In this document: positions 1 through 7,243 of the stretch, piece by piece
Layout of the letters: every line of letters begins with the position of its first letter
Numbering within the stretch: the first letter of the stretch is position 1
Assembly (NCBI GenBank): GCA_964416315.1
Contig: CAYQDR010000022.1
Coordinates: 1 to 48,534 of the forward strand
Direction of reading: 5' to 3'
DNA from: CAYQDR01 sp964416315
Lineage (GTDB): Bacteria; Methylomirabilota; Methylomirabilia; Rokubacteriales; DASRDR01
DNA: 48,534 nucleotides
Program-made: the position numbers and the translations under genes
The notes under the pieces: generated by a model
Databases searched by the model: none
Told to the model about the DNA's origin: nothing
What the model saw: the letters and a program-made list of their open reading frames with translations, nothing else

Positions 1-287
1 CCGCCGCCGCCGCCGCCACCCCCGCCGCCGGGGCCGCCTTGCACACCGCCTCCATTTTGCGACTGACCCGGCCTGTTGGAGCCTCTGGCCGCACCGGCCA
101 CGCCCGGCTCTTCCAGGCTGTCCTCCGTGAACTCGCCGCCGCCCCCGGCGCTCTCTTGAACCTCGAGCGCCGTTCTCTTGCGGACCGGGACACTCTGCCG
201 CTGAGCCTCCGAGGGCTCCGCCCCACGGGGTCCTCTGGTCCGCAAGCTCTGAGCGGTCACACTGGCTCTCGTGCCTCCACTCCTCAT
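1..287 (-). CDS. possible Gly-rich hypothetical protein, 3' end outside window
   Basis: An uninterrupted minus-strand reading frame starts at an ATG (position 287) with a G-rich stretch AGGGGA four bases upstream and runs off the window edge. The first ~70 residues are mixed and charged (for example VPVRKRTALEVQESAG). The last ~25 visible residues become almost pure glycine because the DNA is a run of CCG triplets. No signal peptide and no domain is recognised. A 181-residue plus-strand frame overlaps it and is considered less likely, because its composition is Pro/Ser/Arg-rich as expected for antisense frames in high-GC DNA. Low certainty: the frame may be open only because of base composition. 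The stretch 288-580 holds no convincing gene and probably contains the promoter of the downstream Cys-rich pair. Confidence 0.28.
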   Translation of the reverse strand, partial: MRSGGTRASVTAQSLRTRGPRGAEPSEAQRQSVPVRKRTALEVQESAGGGGEFTEDSLEEPGVAGAARGSNRPGQSQNGGGVQGGPGGGGGGGGG

Positions 288-580
288 CCGTCCCCTGGCA
301 TACCGATGCCCTTCGCTCCCGGACTCCCCGGGCTCGGAGGAAGTATAAGGGCCCCACTGGGGGATGGGTGCCGTGAGGACGGCGTGGGCTGTTCGCCACG
401 ACCGGGGACCCGCGCAACGGGTGCGCCGCCACCCGGATCGGGCCCGTCGAGGATTTGCCGATCAGGGCTAGGAGTTGGAAGGCATTCCCCTGTCAACCTG
501 CCGGGGAAGGGTGCGGCATCGGCCGACGGAGATCGCCCGGTATCCCGCCGGGATCCGTCCTTGCGAGTTGAGGCGTCCCG

Positions 581-1735
581 ATGAGGGCCAGCAAGGCTGG
601 AGCGCTTGTCCTTTACGCGCTGGTCTTCGTCGCCGGGGGCGTGACGTCTCTGGTCCTCGATCGGTGGATTCCGCTCAGGGCACTGCCGGCCCTATGGAAC
701 CCTCGGGGCGAGCGCGTGGGACCCGGGAGACCCGTCGATCCGGCCATTCCCGGGGACTCGACCGTCCTGTTCACCGACGACGATGCGCTCTTCTCCTACG
801 TGAAGCGGTTCGGACCTGCCAGGACTCTCAGACGCCTGAGCGAGCTGGCTCCGCTCCCCGGGAGCTGCCACGACCCTGCTCACAAGGCCGGGCGCTTCGC
901 CTACGAGCTCCTGAAGCAGAAGGCGTTCCAGTCCTGCAGCGCGGAGTGCCACTCGGGCTGTTATCACGGTGCCGTGGAGGCCTACTTCAAGGAGCACGGC
1001 ACCGCGGATCTCTCGAAGCAGCTACGGCTCGTGTGTGGCTCCGAACTTCGCCCGTTCTTCGCCCACCAGTGTTTCCACGGCGTCGGCCACGGGCTCATGG
1101 CCTGGGCCGGATATGAGCTGCTCGACGCCCTGGAGGCCTGCGAGCACGTTCCGGAAAAGTGGCAGGTATCATGCTGGACCGGCGTGTTCATGGAAAACAT
1201 CGTCGGCGCGCTCGGCGCGAAGGAAGGGCACGCGTCCAGGTACCTCAGTGACGATCCTCACTACCCCTGCACCGTCGTTGCCGACAAATACAAGTTCTCC
1301 TGTTACTTTCTCCAGACGTCGCGCATGATGCAGGTGTTCTCGGGGGATTTTGCTCGAATCGCAGCGGCTTGCCTCGGAGCCCCAGAGCGCTATCGACGCG
1401 CCTGCTTCGAGAGCATGGGACGCGACGTCGGGGGAGTGCATCGAAGGGACGTACCCCAGGCCATCGCGGCGTGTTCCCATGCCCCCGCAGGGGAGCTCCG
1501 AACTGGCTGCCTCATCGGCGCGGCCCAGGACACCTTCTGGACCGCAGACGGTCAGGATACCGCGCTTCGCTTCTGCGGCGCCCTCAAGGAGGAAGACGAA
1601 AAGGACGCGTGCTACCGGGTGATCGTGTCCCGAGCGCGCGTGGTCCTTGCCTCACAGGAAGAGCTGACGAGCTTCTGCTCGAGAGTCGAAGCGCAACATC
1701 GGAACACTTGCCCCGGCTTCCTCAACTCTGATTAA
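581..1735 (+). CDS. Cys-rich membrane-anchored protein of unknown family (paralogue 1)
   Basis: 384 residues. An N-terminal hydrophobic segment (about 7-26) looks like an uncleaved signal anchor, so the bulk is probably periplasmic. It has 18 cysteines. The central part carries His/Cys motifs: CHDPAHKAG (96-104), CHSGCYHG (123-130), CFHGVGHG (164-171) and CWTGVFMEN (198-206). From about residue 187 on, cysteines come in pairs 11-12 residues apart (187/198, 230/241, 264/275, 298/310, 332/344, 366/377). The last four pairs start exactly 34 residues apart, which suggests a disulfide-stapled helical-hairpin solenoid. I do not recognise the family. The next gene, 15 bases downstream, is a paralogue with the same motifs, also with 18 cysteines, and a cupredoxin follows, so a periplasmic metal-binding or redox role is plausible but unproven. 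ATG chosen because the hydrophobic anchor begins right after it; a weak GAGTTGAGG lies upstream. Confidence 0.85.
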   Translation: MRASKAGALVLYALVFVAGGVTSLVLDRWIPLRALPALWNPRGERVGPGRPVDPAIPGDSTVLFTDDDALFSYVKRFGPARTLRRLSELAPLPGSCHDPAHKAGRFAYELLKQKAFQSCSAECHSGCYHGAVEAYFKEHGTADLSKQLRLVCGSELRPFFAHQCFHGVGHGLMAWAGYELLDALEACEHVPEKWQVSCWTGVFMENIVGALGAKEGHASRYLSDDPHYPCTVVADKYKFSCYFLQTSRMMQVFSGDFARIAAACLGAPERYRRACFESMGRDVGGVHRRDVPQAIAACSHAPAGELRTGCLIGAAQDTFWTADGQDTALRFCGALKEEDEKDACYRVIVSRARVVLASQEELTSFCSRVEAQHRNTCPGFLNSD

Positions 1736-1750
1736 TCAGCGCTCAGACGG

Positions 1751-2986
1751 ATGCGCCGCCTCGCTTCCCCGACCGCCGCGATCCACGCGAAGCTGCTCCT
1801 TCTGATCGCGCTATCCTTCCCCGTCGTGGTAGGGACGTTTTGGGCCTTCCGCCAGCAACGCGGCGTTCCCGCGTCGGTCGAAACAAAGTTCCGCAAGCCC
1901 GAAGCGTACGATTTCCGGGCGATCTACGAGCGCGCACTCGGCGAGTGCCCCACGCGCGTTGCCAGGTGCTTCGACGCCGCACTCGATCGGATTACGCGAG
2001 CCCACGGGCCCCAAGCATCCCTGGACCTGCTGCGGTTGCTCCACGCAGACGGCCTCGTGAGCAGCGCCGTCGACTACCACCCGGTCGCTCACCGTGCGGG
2101 TCGCATCACCGCGAGAGAATTCGGAATCAACGGCGAGGCGTTCCTCCTCTGCCCGACTTCCTTCAACTACGGTTGCCAGCACGGCTTCCTGGAGTACGCG
2201 CTCGGCAGAGCCAGCAGCATCAGGGAAGCCGTGCACCTGATCTGCGGATCGCTGGAGGCCGATCCAGCTCGCTCCGCGAAGTTCAAGTTCTACTGCTACC
2301 ACGGCGCGGGGCACGGTGTGCTGATGGCGCAGGCGTACGACCTCCCCGCGGCGCTCGCTACCTGCGATGCTCTCGAGACTCCCGTCGGCCAGGATGGCTG
2401 CTGGCAAGGGGTCTTCATGGAGAACGTCGGCGCTGCAGCGCGCGGCGAGGCCCGTCAGGGGGTTTTCTCCGCGACCGATCCCCTCGCGCCGTGCAACCGC
2501 GTCGCCGAGAAGCATCGGCACGAATGCTTCATCAACCACGCCGGGTGGTTGATGCACATCTTCGGGAACGACGTCGCCAAGGCCGCCCGTGCCTGCCTCG
2601 AGGCGCCGGAATCCTACGTGGCATCCTGCCTGCAGAGCATCGGTCTCATGGCCACCAATCCAGGCTCGCAGACAAACCTGTTGAAGAACCCCCGAGGCGG
2701 GACCTTCGAAACGATCGCCTGGGAGATCTGCTTGAAGTTCCCGGCCCAGCATCGGGATCAATGCGTCCTCGGTGCGGTAGACAACATCCTGAATTTCGAC
2801 GAGCTGGACGTCTCGCGAGCGCGCGCGTTCTGCGCGACCGTCGGAAGCGCGTACGCCGCTCCCTGCCATGAGCGCGTGGGCTGGAACCTCCGAAATCAAG
2901 CCACCGACCCCTCGATCGTTCTCAAGAAGTGCGCAGGGCTCGAGCCGTCGCTGCGCGAGGCCTGTCTCCGCGGAGCCCGCCTGTGA
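1751..2986 (+). CDS. Cys-rich membrane-anchored protein of unknown family (paralogue 2)
   Basis: 411 residues, starting 15 bases after paralogue 1. An N-terminal hydrophobic segment (about 13-32) is a probable signal anchor. Motifs shared with paralogue 1: YHPVAHRAG (109-117), NYGCQHGF (139-146), CGSLEA (165-170), CYHGAGHG (182-189), GCWQGVFMEN (216-225) and APCNRVAEKH (247-256). It also has 18 cysteines. Pairs at 66/73, 205/217, 248/259, 282/293, 327/338, 361/372 and 394/405 mostly keep the 11-residue spacing, again giving a C-x10-C helical repeat of about 33-45 residues at the C-terminus. The two proteins differ mainly in their N-terminal 100 residues. Function unknown. The invariant HGxGHG and FMEN motifs could form a metal or active site, while the outer cysteine pairs look structural. 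Probably co-transcribed with paralogue 1 and the cupredoxin. Confidence 0.85.
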   Translation: MRRLASPTAAIHAKLLLLIALSFPVVVGTFWAFRQQRGVPASVETKFRKPEAYDFRAIYERALGECPTRVARCFDAALDRITRAHGPQASLDLLRLLHADGLVSSAVDYHPVAHRAGRITAREFGINGEAFLLCPTSFNYGCQHGFLEYALGRASSIREAVHLICGSLEADPARSAKFKFYCYHGAGHGVLMAQAYDLPAALATCDALETPVGQDGCWQGVFMENVGAAARGEARQGVFSATDPLAPCNRVAEKHRHECFINHAGWLMHIFGNDVAKAARACLEAPESYVASCLQSIGLMATNPGSQTNLLKNPRGGTFETIAWEICLKFPAQHRDQCVLGAVDNILNFDELDVSRARAFCATVGSAYAAPCHERVGWNLRNQATDPSIVLKKCAGLEPSLREACLRGARL

Positions 2987-3072
2987 TCCCGCCCGCCGCC
3001 GATAGTCCAGACGGTCCCGAGATCCCCGCCGCACCGACGAAAAGGAGAGACCCGGCAGAGCGGTAGGGCCGC

Positions 3073-3462
3073 GTGTTGGCGCACAAGCGCAAGCCACTGC
3101 TGGCCAGCCGGACCGCCTTCGCGCTCGGCCTCGTGCTCTGCGTCGCCGCAGGACTCGGGGCGCTTCTTCTTGTCAGCGGACTGCCTAGCGGAAGGATCGT
3201 CATCAGAATGAGCGATACGGGATTCAGCCCCTCGCGTCTCACGATCAAGAAAGGACAGGTGGTCACGTTCGTAAACGAGGGAGAGCATGACCACTGGCCA
3301 GCCTCCAACATCCACCCGACGCACGAGGTTGACGCGGAGTTCGACCCGCGGAAACCGATCCCTCCAGGGCAGTCATGGTCCTTCGCCTTCCAGAAATCGG
3401 GCGTCTGGCGATTCCACGACCACCTATATCCCGAGTCCGGCGGCGTCATCATCGCCGAATGA
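3073..3462 (+). CDS. cupredoxin-like secreted or membrane-anchored protein
   Basis: 129 residues from a GTG start. An N-terminal hydrophobic segment (about 14-36) directs export. The remaining ~90 residues match a cupredoxin beta-sandwich: RIVIRMSDTGFSPSRLTIKKG, then VTFVNEGEHDHWPAS with the first His cluster, and near the C-terminus SGVWRFHDHLYPESGGVIIAE. In plastocyanin-type proteins the C-terminal loop carries Cys-x(n)-His-x(n)-Met/His. Here the Cys position is occupied in the FHDHL motif, giving a His-only, Cys-free copper site candidate. FHDHL/YHDHL variants are common in bacterial cupredoxins, so this is a recognised subgroup. An AAAGGAG sequence lies about 25 bases upstream, too far for that GTG to be certain. 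It follows the two Cys/His-rich paralogues by 86 bases and may be their redox or copper partner. Confidence 0.82.
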   Translation: MLAHKRKPLLASRTAFALGLVLCVAAGLGALLLVSGLPSGRIVIRMSDTGFSPSRLTIKKGQVVTFVNEGEHDHWPASNIHPTHEVDAEFDPRKPIPPGQSWSFAFQKSGVWRFHDHLYPESGGVIIAE

Positions 3463-3523
3463 CGGAGCGGTGGCCCAGACGGGAGGAGGGCGCGAGCGGG
3501 GTCAGCATCGGCCCGGGCCACGG

Positions 3524-4414
3524 TCACGCTCCCCGGAGCTTCGGGTCGAGGGCGTCGCGGAGGCCGTCGCCGAGCAGGTTGAACCCGAGGACCGCCACCA
3601 TGATGGCGAGCCCGGGGATCGTCGCGATGTGGGGGGCGACGAGGAGGAAGTCGCGGCCCGTCGAGACCATGAGCCCCCAGGAGGGCGTGGGGGGCTGGAC
3701 CCCGAGCCCGAGGAACGACAGCGCGGCCTCCACCAGGATGGCGTTCGCCATGAAGAGCGTCGCGTAGACGATCACCGTCGGCAGCACGTTCGGGAGGATG
3801 TGCCGCGCGACCACGACGAGGCCCGAGGCCCCGAGCGCGCGGGCGGCCCGGACGTACTCGGCCTCCGCGAGCGCGAGGACCGAGCCCCGGACGATGCGGG
3901 TGACGGGCGGCGTCCCCCAGATTCCGACGGCGATCGTCGTGTTGAGCGCCCCGGGCCCGAGCGCCGAGACGACGGCGATGGCGAGGAGGAGGTAGGGAAA
4001 GGCCAGCAGCACCTCCAGGCCGCGCATGAGCGCCGCGTCGAGCCAACCCCCGACGAACCCCGCCACGCTGCCGAGCGCGAGGCCCAGGACGAGCGCGATG
4101 GCCATCGAGACGGTGCCGACGAGGAGCGCGACGCGCGTCCCGTAGATCACGCGCGAGAAGATGTCCCGCCCGAACTCGTCGGCGCCCAGCAGGTACTTCC
4201 CGCCCGGCCGCGCCCGCTTCTCGACGAGGCTCTGCTTGCCGGGGTCGTGCGGCGCAAGCCACGGCGCGAGGACCGCCGCGCCGAGGAGGGCGCCGACGAT
4301 CACGAGGCCGACGAGCGCCAGGCGGTTCCCCCGGAAGCGGCGCCAGGCGTCCCCGAGGAGCGTCTCCCCCCGGGGGATCGGCGCGGCGAGCGTCGCGACG
4401 GCGCCGTCGGGCAT
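3524..4414 (-). CDS. dppC: peptide/oligopeptide ABC transporter permease, DppC/OppC type
   Basis: 296 residues. The N-terminal helix (LALVGLVIVGALLGAAVLAPW) is followed by the typical DppC segment ending HDPGKQSLVEKR and GADEFGRDIFSRVIYGTRVAL. The permease core holds five further membrane segments and the cytoplasmic EAA loop (EYVRAARALGASGLVVVARHILPN), which docks the ATPase. It ends GLRDALDPKLRGA, typical of DppC. The ATG at 4414 was chosen because upstream residues in the same frame come from a repeat element. It pairs with the DppB permease 251 bases upstream and with the binding protein further upstream to import peptides or similar solutes. No DppD/DppF ATPase gene lies in the window, so the motor must be encoded elsewhere. 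It converges with the cupredoxin gene, 61 bases apart. Confidence 0.93.
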   Translation of the reverse strand: MPDGAVATLAAPIPRGETLLGDAWRRFRGNRLALVGLVIVGALLGAAVLAPWLAPHDPGKQSLVEKRARPGGKYLLGADEFGRDIFSRVIYGTRVALLVGTVSMAIALVLGLALGSVAGFVGGWLDAALMRGLEVLLAFPYLLLAIAVVSALGPGALNTTIAVGIWGTPPVTRIVRGSVLALAEAEYVRAARALGASGLVVVARHILPNVLPTVIVYATLFMANAILVEAALSFLGLGVQPPTPSWGLMVSTGRDFLLVAPHIATIPGLAIMVAVLGFNLLGDGLRDALDPKLRGA

Positions 4415-4458
4415 CCGCTCAGCCCTGGGCGCCGGGCCGAGACCCGAGCAGATCCGCC

Positions 4459-4638
4459 CGGAGGGACGGGACGCCCGCGAGGCCGCAGGCCGAGCGCGTC
4501 CCGGCGAGCTGGAGGACGCAGAGAGGAGGCGCCCCGAGGCGTACTCCCTGTACGTTGAGGGGCGCCGACGACCCCACCGGAGGGGCGGGACGCCCGCGAG
4601 GCCGCAGGCCGAGCGCGTACCGGCGAGCTGGAGGACGC
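4459..4638. repeat. composite intergenic element: 61-bp direct repeat pair around a hairpin
   Basis: Copies at 4459-4519 and 4578-4638 differ at only two of 61 positions. Each contains a GGACGCC/GGCGTCC inverted pair. Between them lies a 39-base hairpin (4528-4566) with arms GGCGCCCC/GGGGCGCC and an inner GCGTAC/GTACGT stem. The element fills the gap between the dppB and dppC permease genes, a region with no conserved coding sequence even though minus-strand frames stay open. The architecture (two near-identical palindromic units plus a linker hairpin) resembles REP/BIME-type intergenic elements. No transposase is nearby. Confidence 0.8.
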
Positions 4639-4665
4639 CGAGATGCGACGGGGATCGGCACGGCG

Positions 4666-5589
4666 CTAGCCCTGGCGGGAAATCCGCGGATCCAGTGCGC
4701 CGTACGAGAGATCCACGATCAGGTTCACGACGACGAAGGCGAGGGCGAAGATCAGCACGGCGCCCTGGAGGAGGACGTAGTCGCGGGCGAAGATCGCCTT
4801 CACCATGAGGCGGCCGAGCCCCGGCCAGGCGAAGACGGTCTCCGTGAGGACCGCGCCGCCCATGAGCTGCCCCGCCTGGAGCCCCAGCAGCGTGAGGATC
4901 GGGATGAAGGCGTTCCGGAGCGCGTGCTTGACCACGACCCAGTGCTCGTGCACCCCCTTCGCCCTTGCCGTGCGCACGTAATCCTCCCGCAAGACCTCGA
5001 GCACGCTCGAGCGCGTCATGCGCGCGATCATCGCGATCGAGGGAAGGGCGAGCGTCACCGCCGGGAGCACGAGGTGCGCGGGGGAGCCGGTGCCCCCGAC
5101 CGGGAACCACGGCAGCCAGAACGCGAAGACGACGATGAGGACGAGCCCGGTCCAGAACACCGGCATGGAGAGGCCGAAGAGGGAGGCCAGCCGGGCGACC
5201 GCGTCGAACGCCGAGTTCGGCCACACCGCCGAGACGATGCCGGCGGCGATGCCGACCGCCGCCGCCAGAGCCAGCGCCGCGAGCGTGAGCTGGAGCGTGG
5301 CGGGCCAGGCCTCGGCCAGCTCGTCGAGGACCGGGCGGTTCTGCTGGATCGAGCGCCCCAGATCCCCCGTCGCCAGCCGGCCGAGGTACTGGAAATACCG
5401 GACGACGAGCGGCTTGTCGAGCCCCAGGAACTCGCGGAGGCGGGCGACGGCCTCCTTCGTCGCGTGCTCGCCGAGCATGAGCGCCACGGGGTCGCCCGGA
5501 ATGACGTCCAGCGTCAGCATGACGACGAAGATGACGCCGAGGAGAACCGGGATCGCAAGGAGGAGGCGGCGCAGGACGAAGGTCAGCAC
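4666..5589 (-). CDS. dppB: peptide/oligopeptide ABC transporter permease, DppB/OppB type
   Basis: 307 residues from a GTG start. The N-terminus LRRLLLAIPVLLGVIFVVM is the classic first helix of DppB. It is followed by the periplasmic stretch IPGDPVALMLGEHATKEAV and the conserved LGLDKPLVVRYFQYLGRLATGDLGRS. Five more membrane segments follow, and the ATPase-docking EAA loop is EDYVRTARAKGVHEHWVVVKHALRN. It ends in VNLIVDLSYGALDPRI, as expected for the family. It forms the heterodimeric channel with DppC. Its likely Shine-Dalgarno sequence (GAGGGGG, about six bases before GTG) lies at the edge of a CCCTC/GAGGG hairpin repeat, so the repeat seems to provide the ribosome binding site. Confidence 0.94.
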   Translation of the reverse strand: MLTFVLRRLLLAIPVLLGVIFVVMLTLDVIPGDPVALMLGEHATKEAVARLREFLGLDKPLVVRYFQYLGRLATGDLGRSIQQNRPVLDELAEAWPATLQLTLAALALAAAVGIAAGIVSAVWPNSAFDAVARLASLFGLSMPVFWTGLVLIVVFAFWLPWFPVGGTGSPAHLVLPAVTLALPSIAMIARMTRSSVLEVLREDYVRTARAKGVHEHWVVVKHALRNAFIPILTLLGLQAGQLMGGAVLTETVFAWPGLGRLMVKAIFARDYVLLQGAVLIFALAFVVVNLIVDLSYGALDPRISRQG

Positions 5590-5645
5590 GGCACCCCCTC
5601 ACCCTGCCCTCTCCCCCGAACCGGGGGAGAGGGGGAGAGGGTGGG
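5590..5645. repeat. CCCTC-rich intergenic hairpin
   Basis: A near-perfect hairpin with arms CCCTCTCCCCCG/CGGGGGAGAGGG, flanked by CACCCTG on one side and GGGTGGG on the other. The same type of unit recurs at about 12256-12352, 20478-20590, 24775-24815, 35465-35505 and 43366-43412. All are outside or at the extreme ends of genes, so this is a dispersed intergenic repeat. Here it sits between the binding-protein gene and dppB, where it could attenuate transcription and supplies the G-rich sequence before the dppB start. Confidence 0.75.
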
Positions 5646-5659
5646 TAGGAAGGTCTCGG

Positions 5660-7243
5660 TTACTTGTCGAGCCAGGTTTTCCAGAGCCCCAGGTTGTACT
5701 CGACGGGGTGCACCTGGAACCCCTTGACGTGGGAGCGCGTGACCACGATCTCCTTCGTGTTGTACACGGGGATCCAGACCATCTCCTTGGCCAGGATGTC
5801 CTGGACCTCGCCGTAGAGCCGTTCGCGCTCGGGCTGGTTCAGGCTCCGGCGCGCCTGCTCGAGGAGGGTGTCCACGCGCGGGTTCGCGTAGCGCGAGGTG
5901 TTCCACCCCTTCGCGGGCGCCTGCTTCGAGTGGAACAGCGTGTAGAGCGAGTAGTCCGCGTCGGCGTTCGTCGTGACCCAGCCGAGCGTGAAGAGGTGGC
6001 GGCCGAAGGTGTCGCCGCGGAGCTCCTTGAAGACCGCCGCCCAGTCGAGGAACTGCACCTTGCCCTCGACGCCGACCTCCTTCAGCATCGCCTGGACGGC
6101 CTCGGTGATCTCGCCGTCCTTCGGGTAGCGACCCCGGGCCGCCAGCCAGTTGAGGCTGAGCCGCTGGCCGCCCTTCACGAGGATCCCGTCCGGCCCGGCC
6201 GTCCAGCCGGACTGGGCGAGGAGGGCCTTCGCCCGCGCGCGGTCGAAGGGGTAGAGCCGGTCGAGCTGCATGTCCTTGAAGCCGAAGACGCTCGGGGCGA
6301 GCACGCCACGGGCGGCGACCGCCGACCCCTCCATGATGTTGTCGAGGATCGCCTTCCGGTCCACCGCATGGAGGAGCGCCGACCGGACCCGCACGTCGTC
6401 GAGGGGCGGGAGCCCCGCGTGCATCCCGATGAAGACGACGCGGCCGCCCACGACCTCGTGCACGGTGTACTTCGCGTCGCGCCGGAGCGCGGGGAGCTGG
6501 GGCGGTGAGGGCAGCAGCACCATGTCGGCGTCGCCGGTCTGGAGCGCGATCATCCGCGCGCCCTCCTCCGGCACGACCTTGAAGATCACGCGGTCCAGGG
6601 GCGCCTTCTCCCCCCAGTAGTCCGGGTTGCGCTCGATGATGACGTGGGTGTTGGTCTTCCACTCGACGAACCTGAACGGACCCGTCCCCACCGGGGCCCG
6701 GCTGAAGTCGGCGCCCATCTTCTGGACCGCGGTAGGCGAGACGATCGAGGGATAGACCATCGCCAGCGTCCGGAGGATCGGGCCGTAGGGCTCCCGGGTC
6801 ACGACGTCCACCGTGAGGTCGTCCACGACCTCCGCCCCCTCGAGCGAGCCCGTGAGCGCCGCCCAGCGGGCGGGCGGCGTCCCTCTGAGCGCGCGGTCCA
6901 AGGTGAACTTCACGGCGGCGGCGTTGAGCGGGGTCCCGTCGTGGAACTTCACCCCCGGGCGGAGCTTCACGCGGACGCGCGTCGGCGACATGACCTCGTA
7001 CGAGGAGGCCAGCTTGAGCTGGATCTGCATCTTCTCGTCGAGGGTCAGGAGCGGCTCGAGGATGTTGTAGTAGACCCAGGCCCCGGGGGCCGTCGTCTCG
7101 AGATGCGGATCCAGCGAGACCGGGTCCGTCGGCCGGACGATCGTGAGCGTGCCGCCGCGCTTCTGGGCCAGCGCCGGCGTGACCAGGAGCGCGAGGACGA
7201 GCGCGGCGACGAGGCCGGTTCGGACTCGCCACGAAGTGGTCAT
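5660..7243 (-). CDS. peptide ABC transporter substrate-binding protein, family 5 (DppA/OppA-like)
   Basis: 527 residues. The ATG at 7243 has an excellent AAAGGAGAT ribosome site seven bases upstream and starts a clear signal peptide (TGLVAALVLALLVTPALAQ). The mature protein begins KRGGTLTIVRPTDPVSLDPH, the standard opening of family 5 solute-binding proteins. It continues with the LEPLLTLDEKMQIQLKLASSYE region, a FHDGTPLNAAAVKFTLDRAL motif and VGTGPFRFVEW. The C-terminal half has YANPRVDTLLEQARR and the closing VYNTKEIVVTRSHVKGF. It should capture peptides or related cations in the periplasm and feed DppB/DppC downstream. Its start overlaps the stop of the M28 peptidase gene by four bases (ATGA), so the two are translationally coupled, linking a peptidase to the uptake system. 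Confidence 0.95.
   Translation of the reverse strand: MTTSWRVRTGLVAALVLALLVTPALAQKRGGTLTIVRPTDPVSLDPHLETTAPGAWVYYNILEPLLTLDEKMQIQLKLASSYEVMSPTRVRVKLRPGVKFHDGTPLNAAAVKFTLDRALRGTPPARWAALTGSLEGAEVVDDLTVDVVTREPYGPILRTLAMVYPSIVSPTAVQKMGADFSRAPVGTGPFRFVEWKTNTHVIIERNPDYWGEKAPLDRVIFKVVPEEGARMIALQTGDADMVLLPSPPQLPALRRDAKYTVHEVVGGRVVFIGMHAGLPPLDDVRVRSALLHAVDRKAILDNIMEGSAVAARGVLAPSVFGFKDMQLDRLYPFDRARAKALLAQSGWTAGPDGILVKGGQRLSLNWLAARGRYPKDGEITEAVQAMLKEVGVEGKVQFLDWAAVFKELRGDTFGRHLFTLGWVTTNADADYSLYTLFHSKQAPAKGWNTSRYANPRVDTLLEQARRSLNQPERERLYGEVQDILAKEMVWIPVYNTKEIVVTRSHVKGFQVHPVEYNLGLWKTWLDK

Noticed and set aside
1..38. CCG triplet run as a functional microsatellite
   Set aside because: Only about ten imperfect units at the window edge; explained by a Gly-rich coding stretch or composition.
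39..584. 181-residue plus-strand open frame at the window start
   Set aside because: Ser/Pro/Arg-rich with no motif; the minus-strand frame at 1-287 is slightly more protein-like and neither is secure.
4415..5602. N-terminal extension of the dppC frame up to 5602
   Set aside because: The upstream part translates a repeat element and the dppB gene in another frame; the family sequence starts at 4414.
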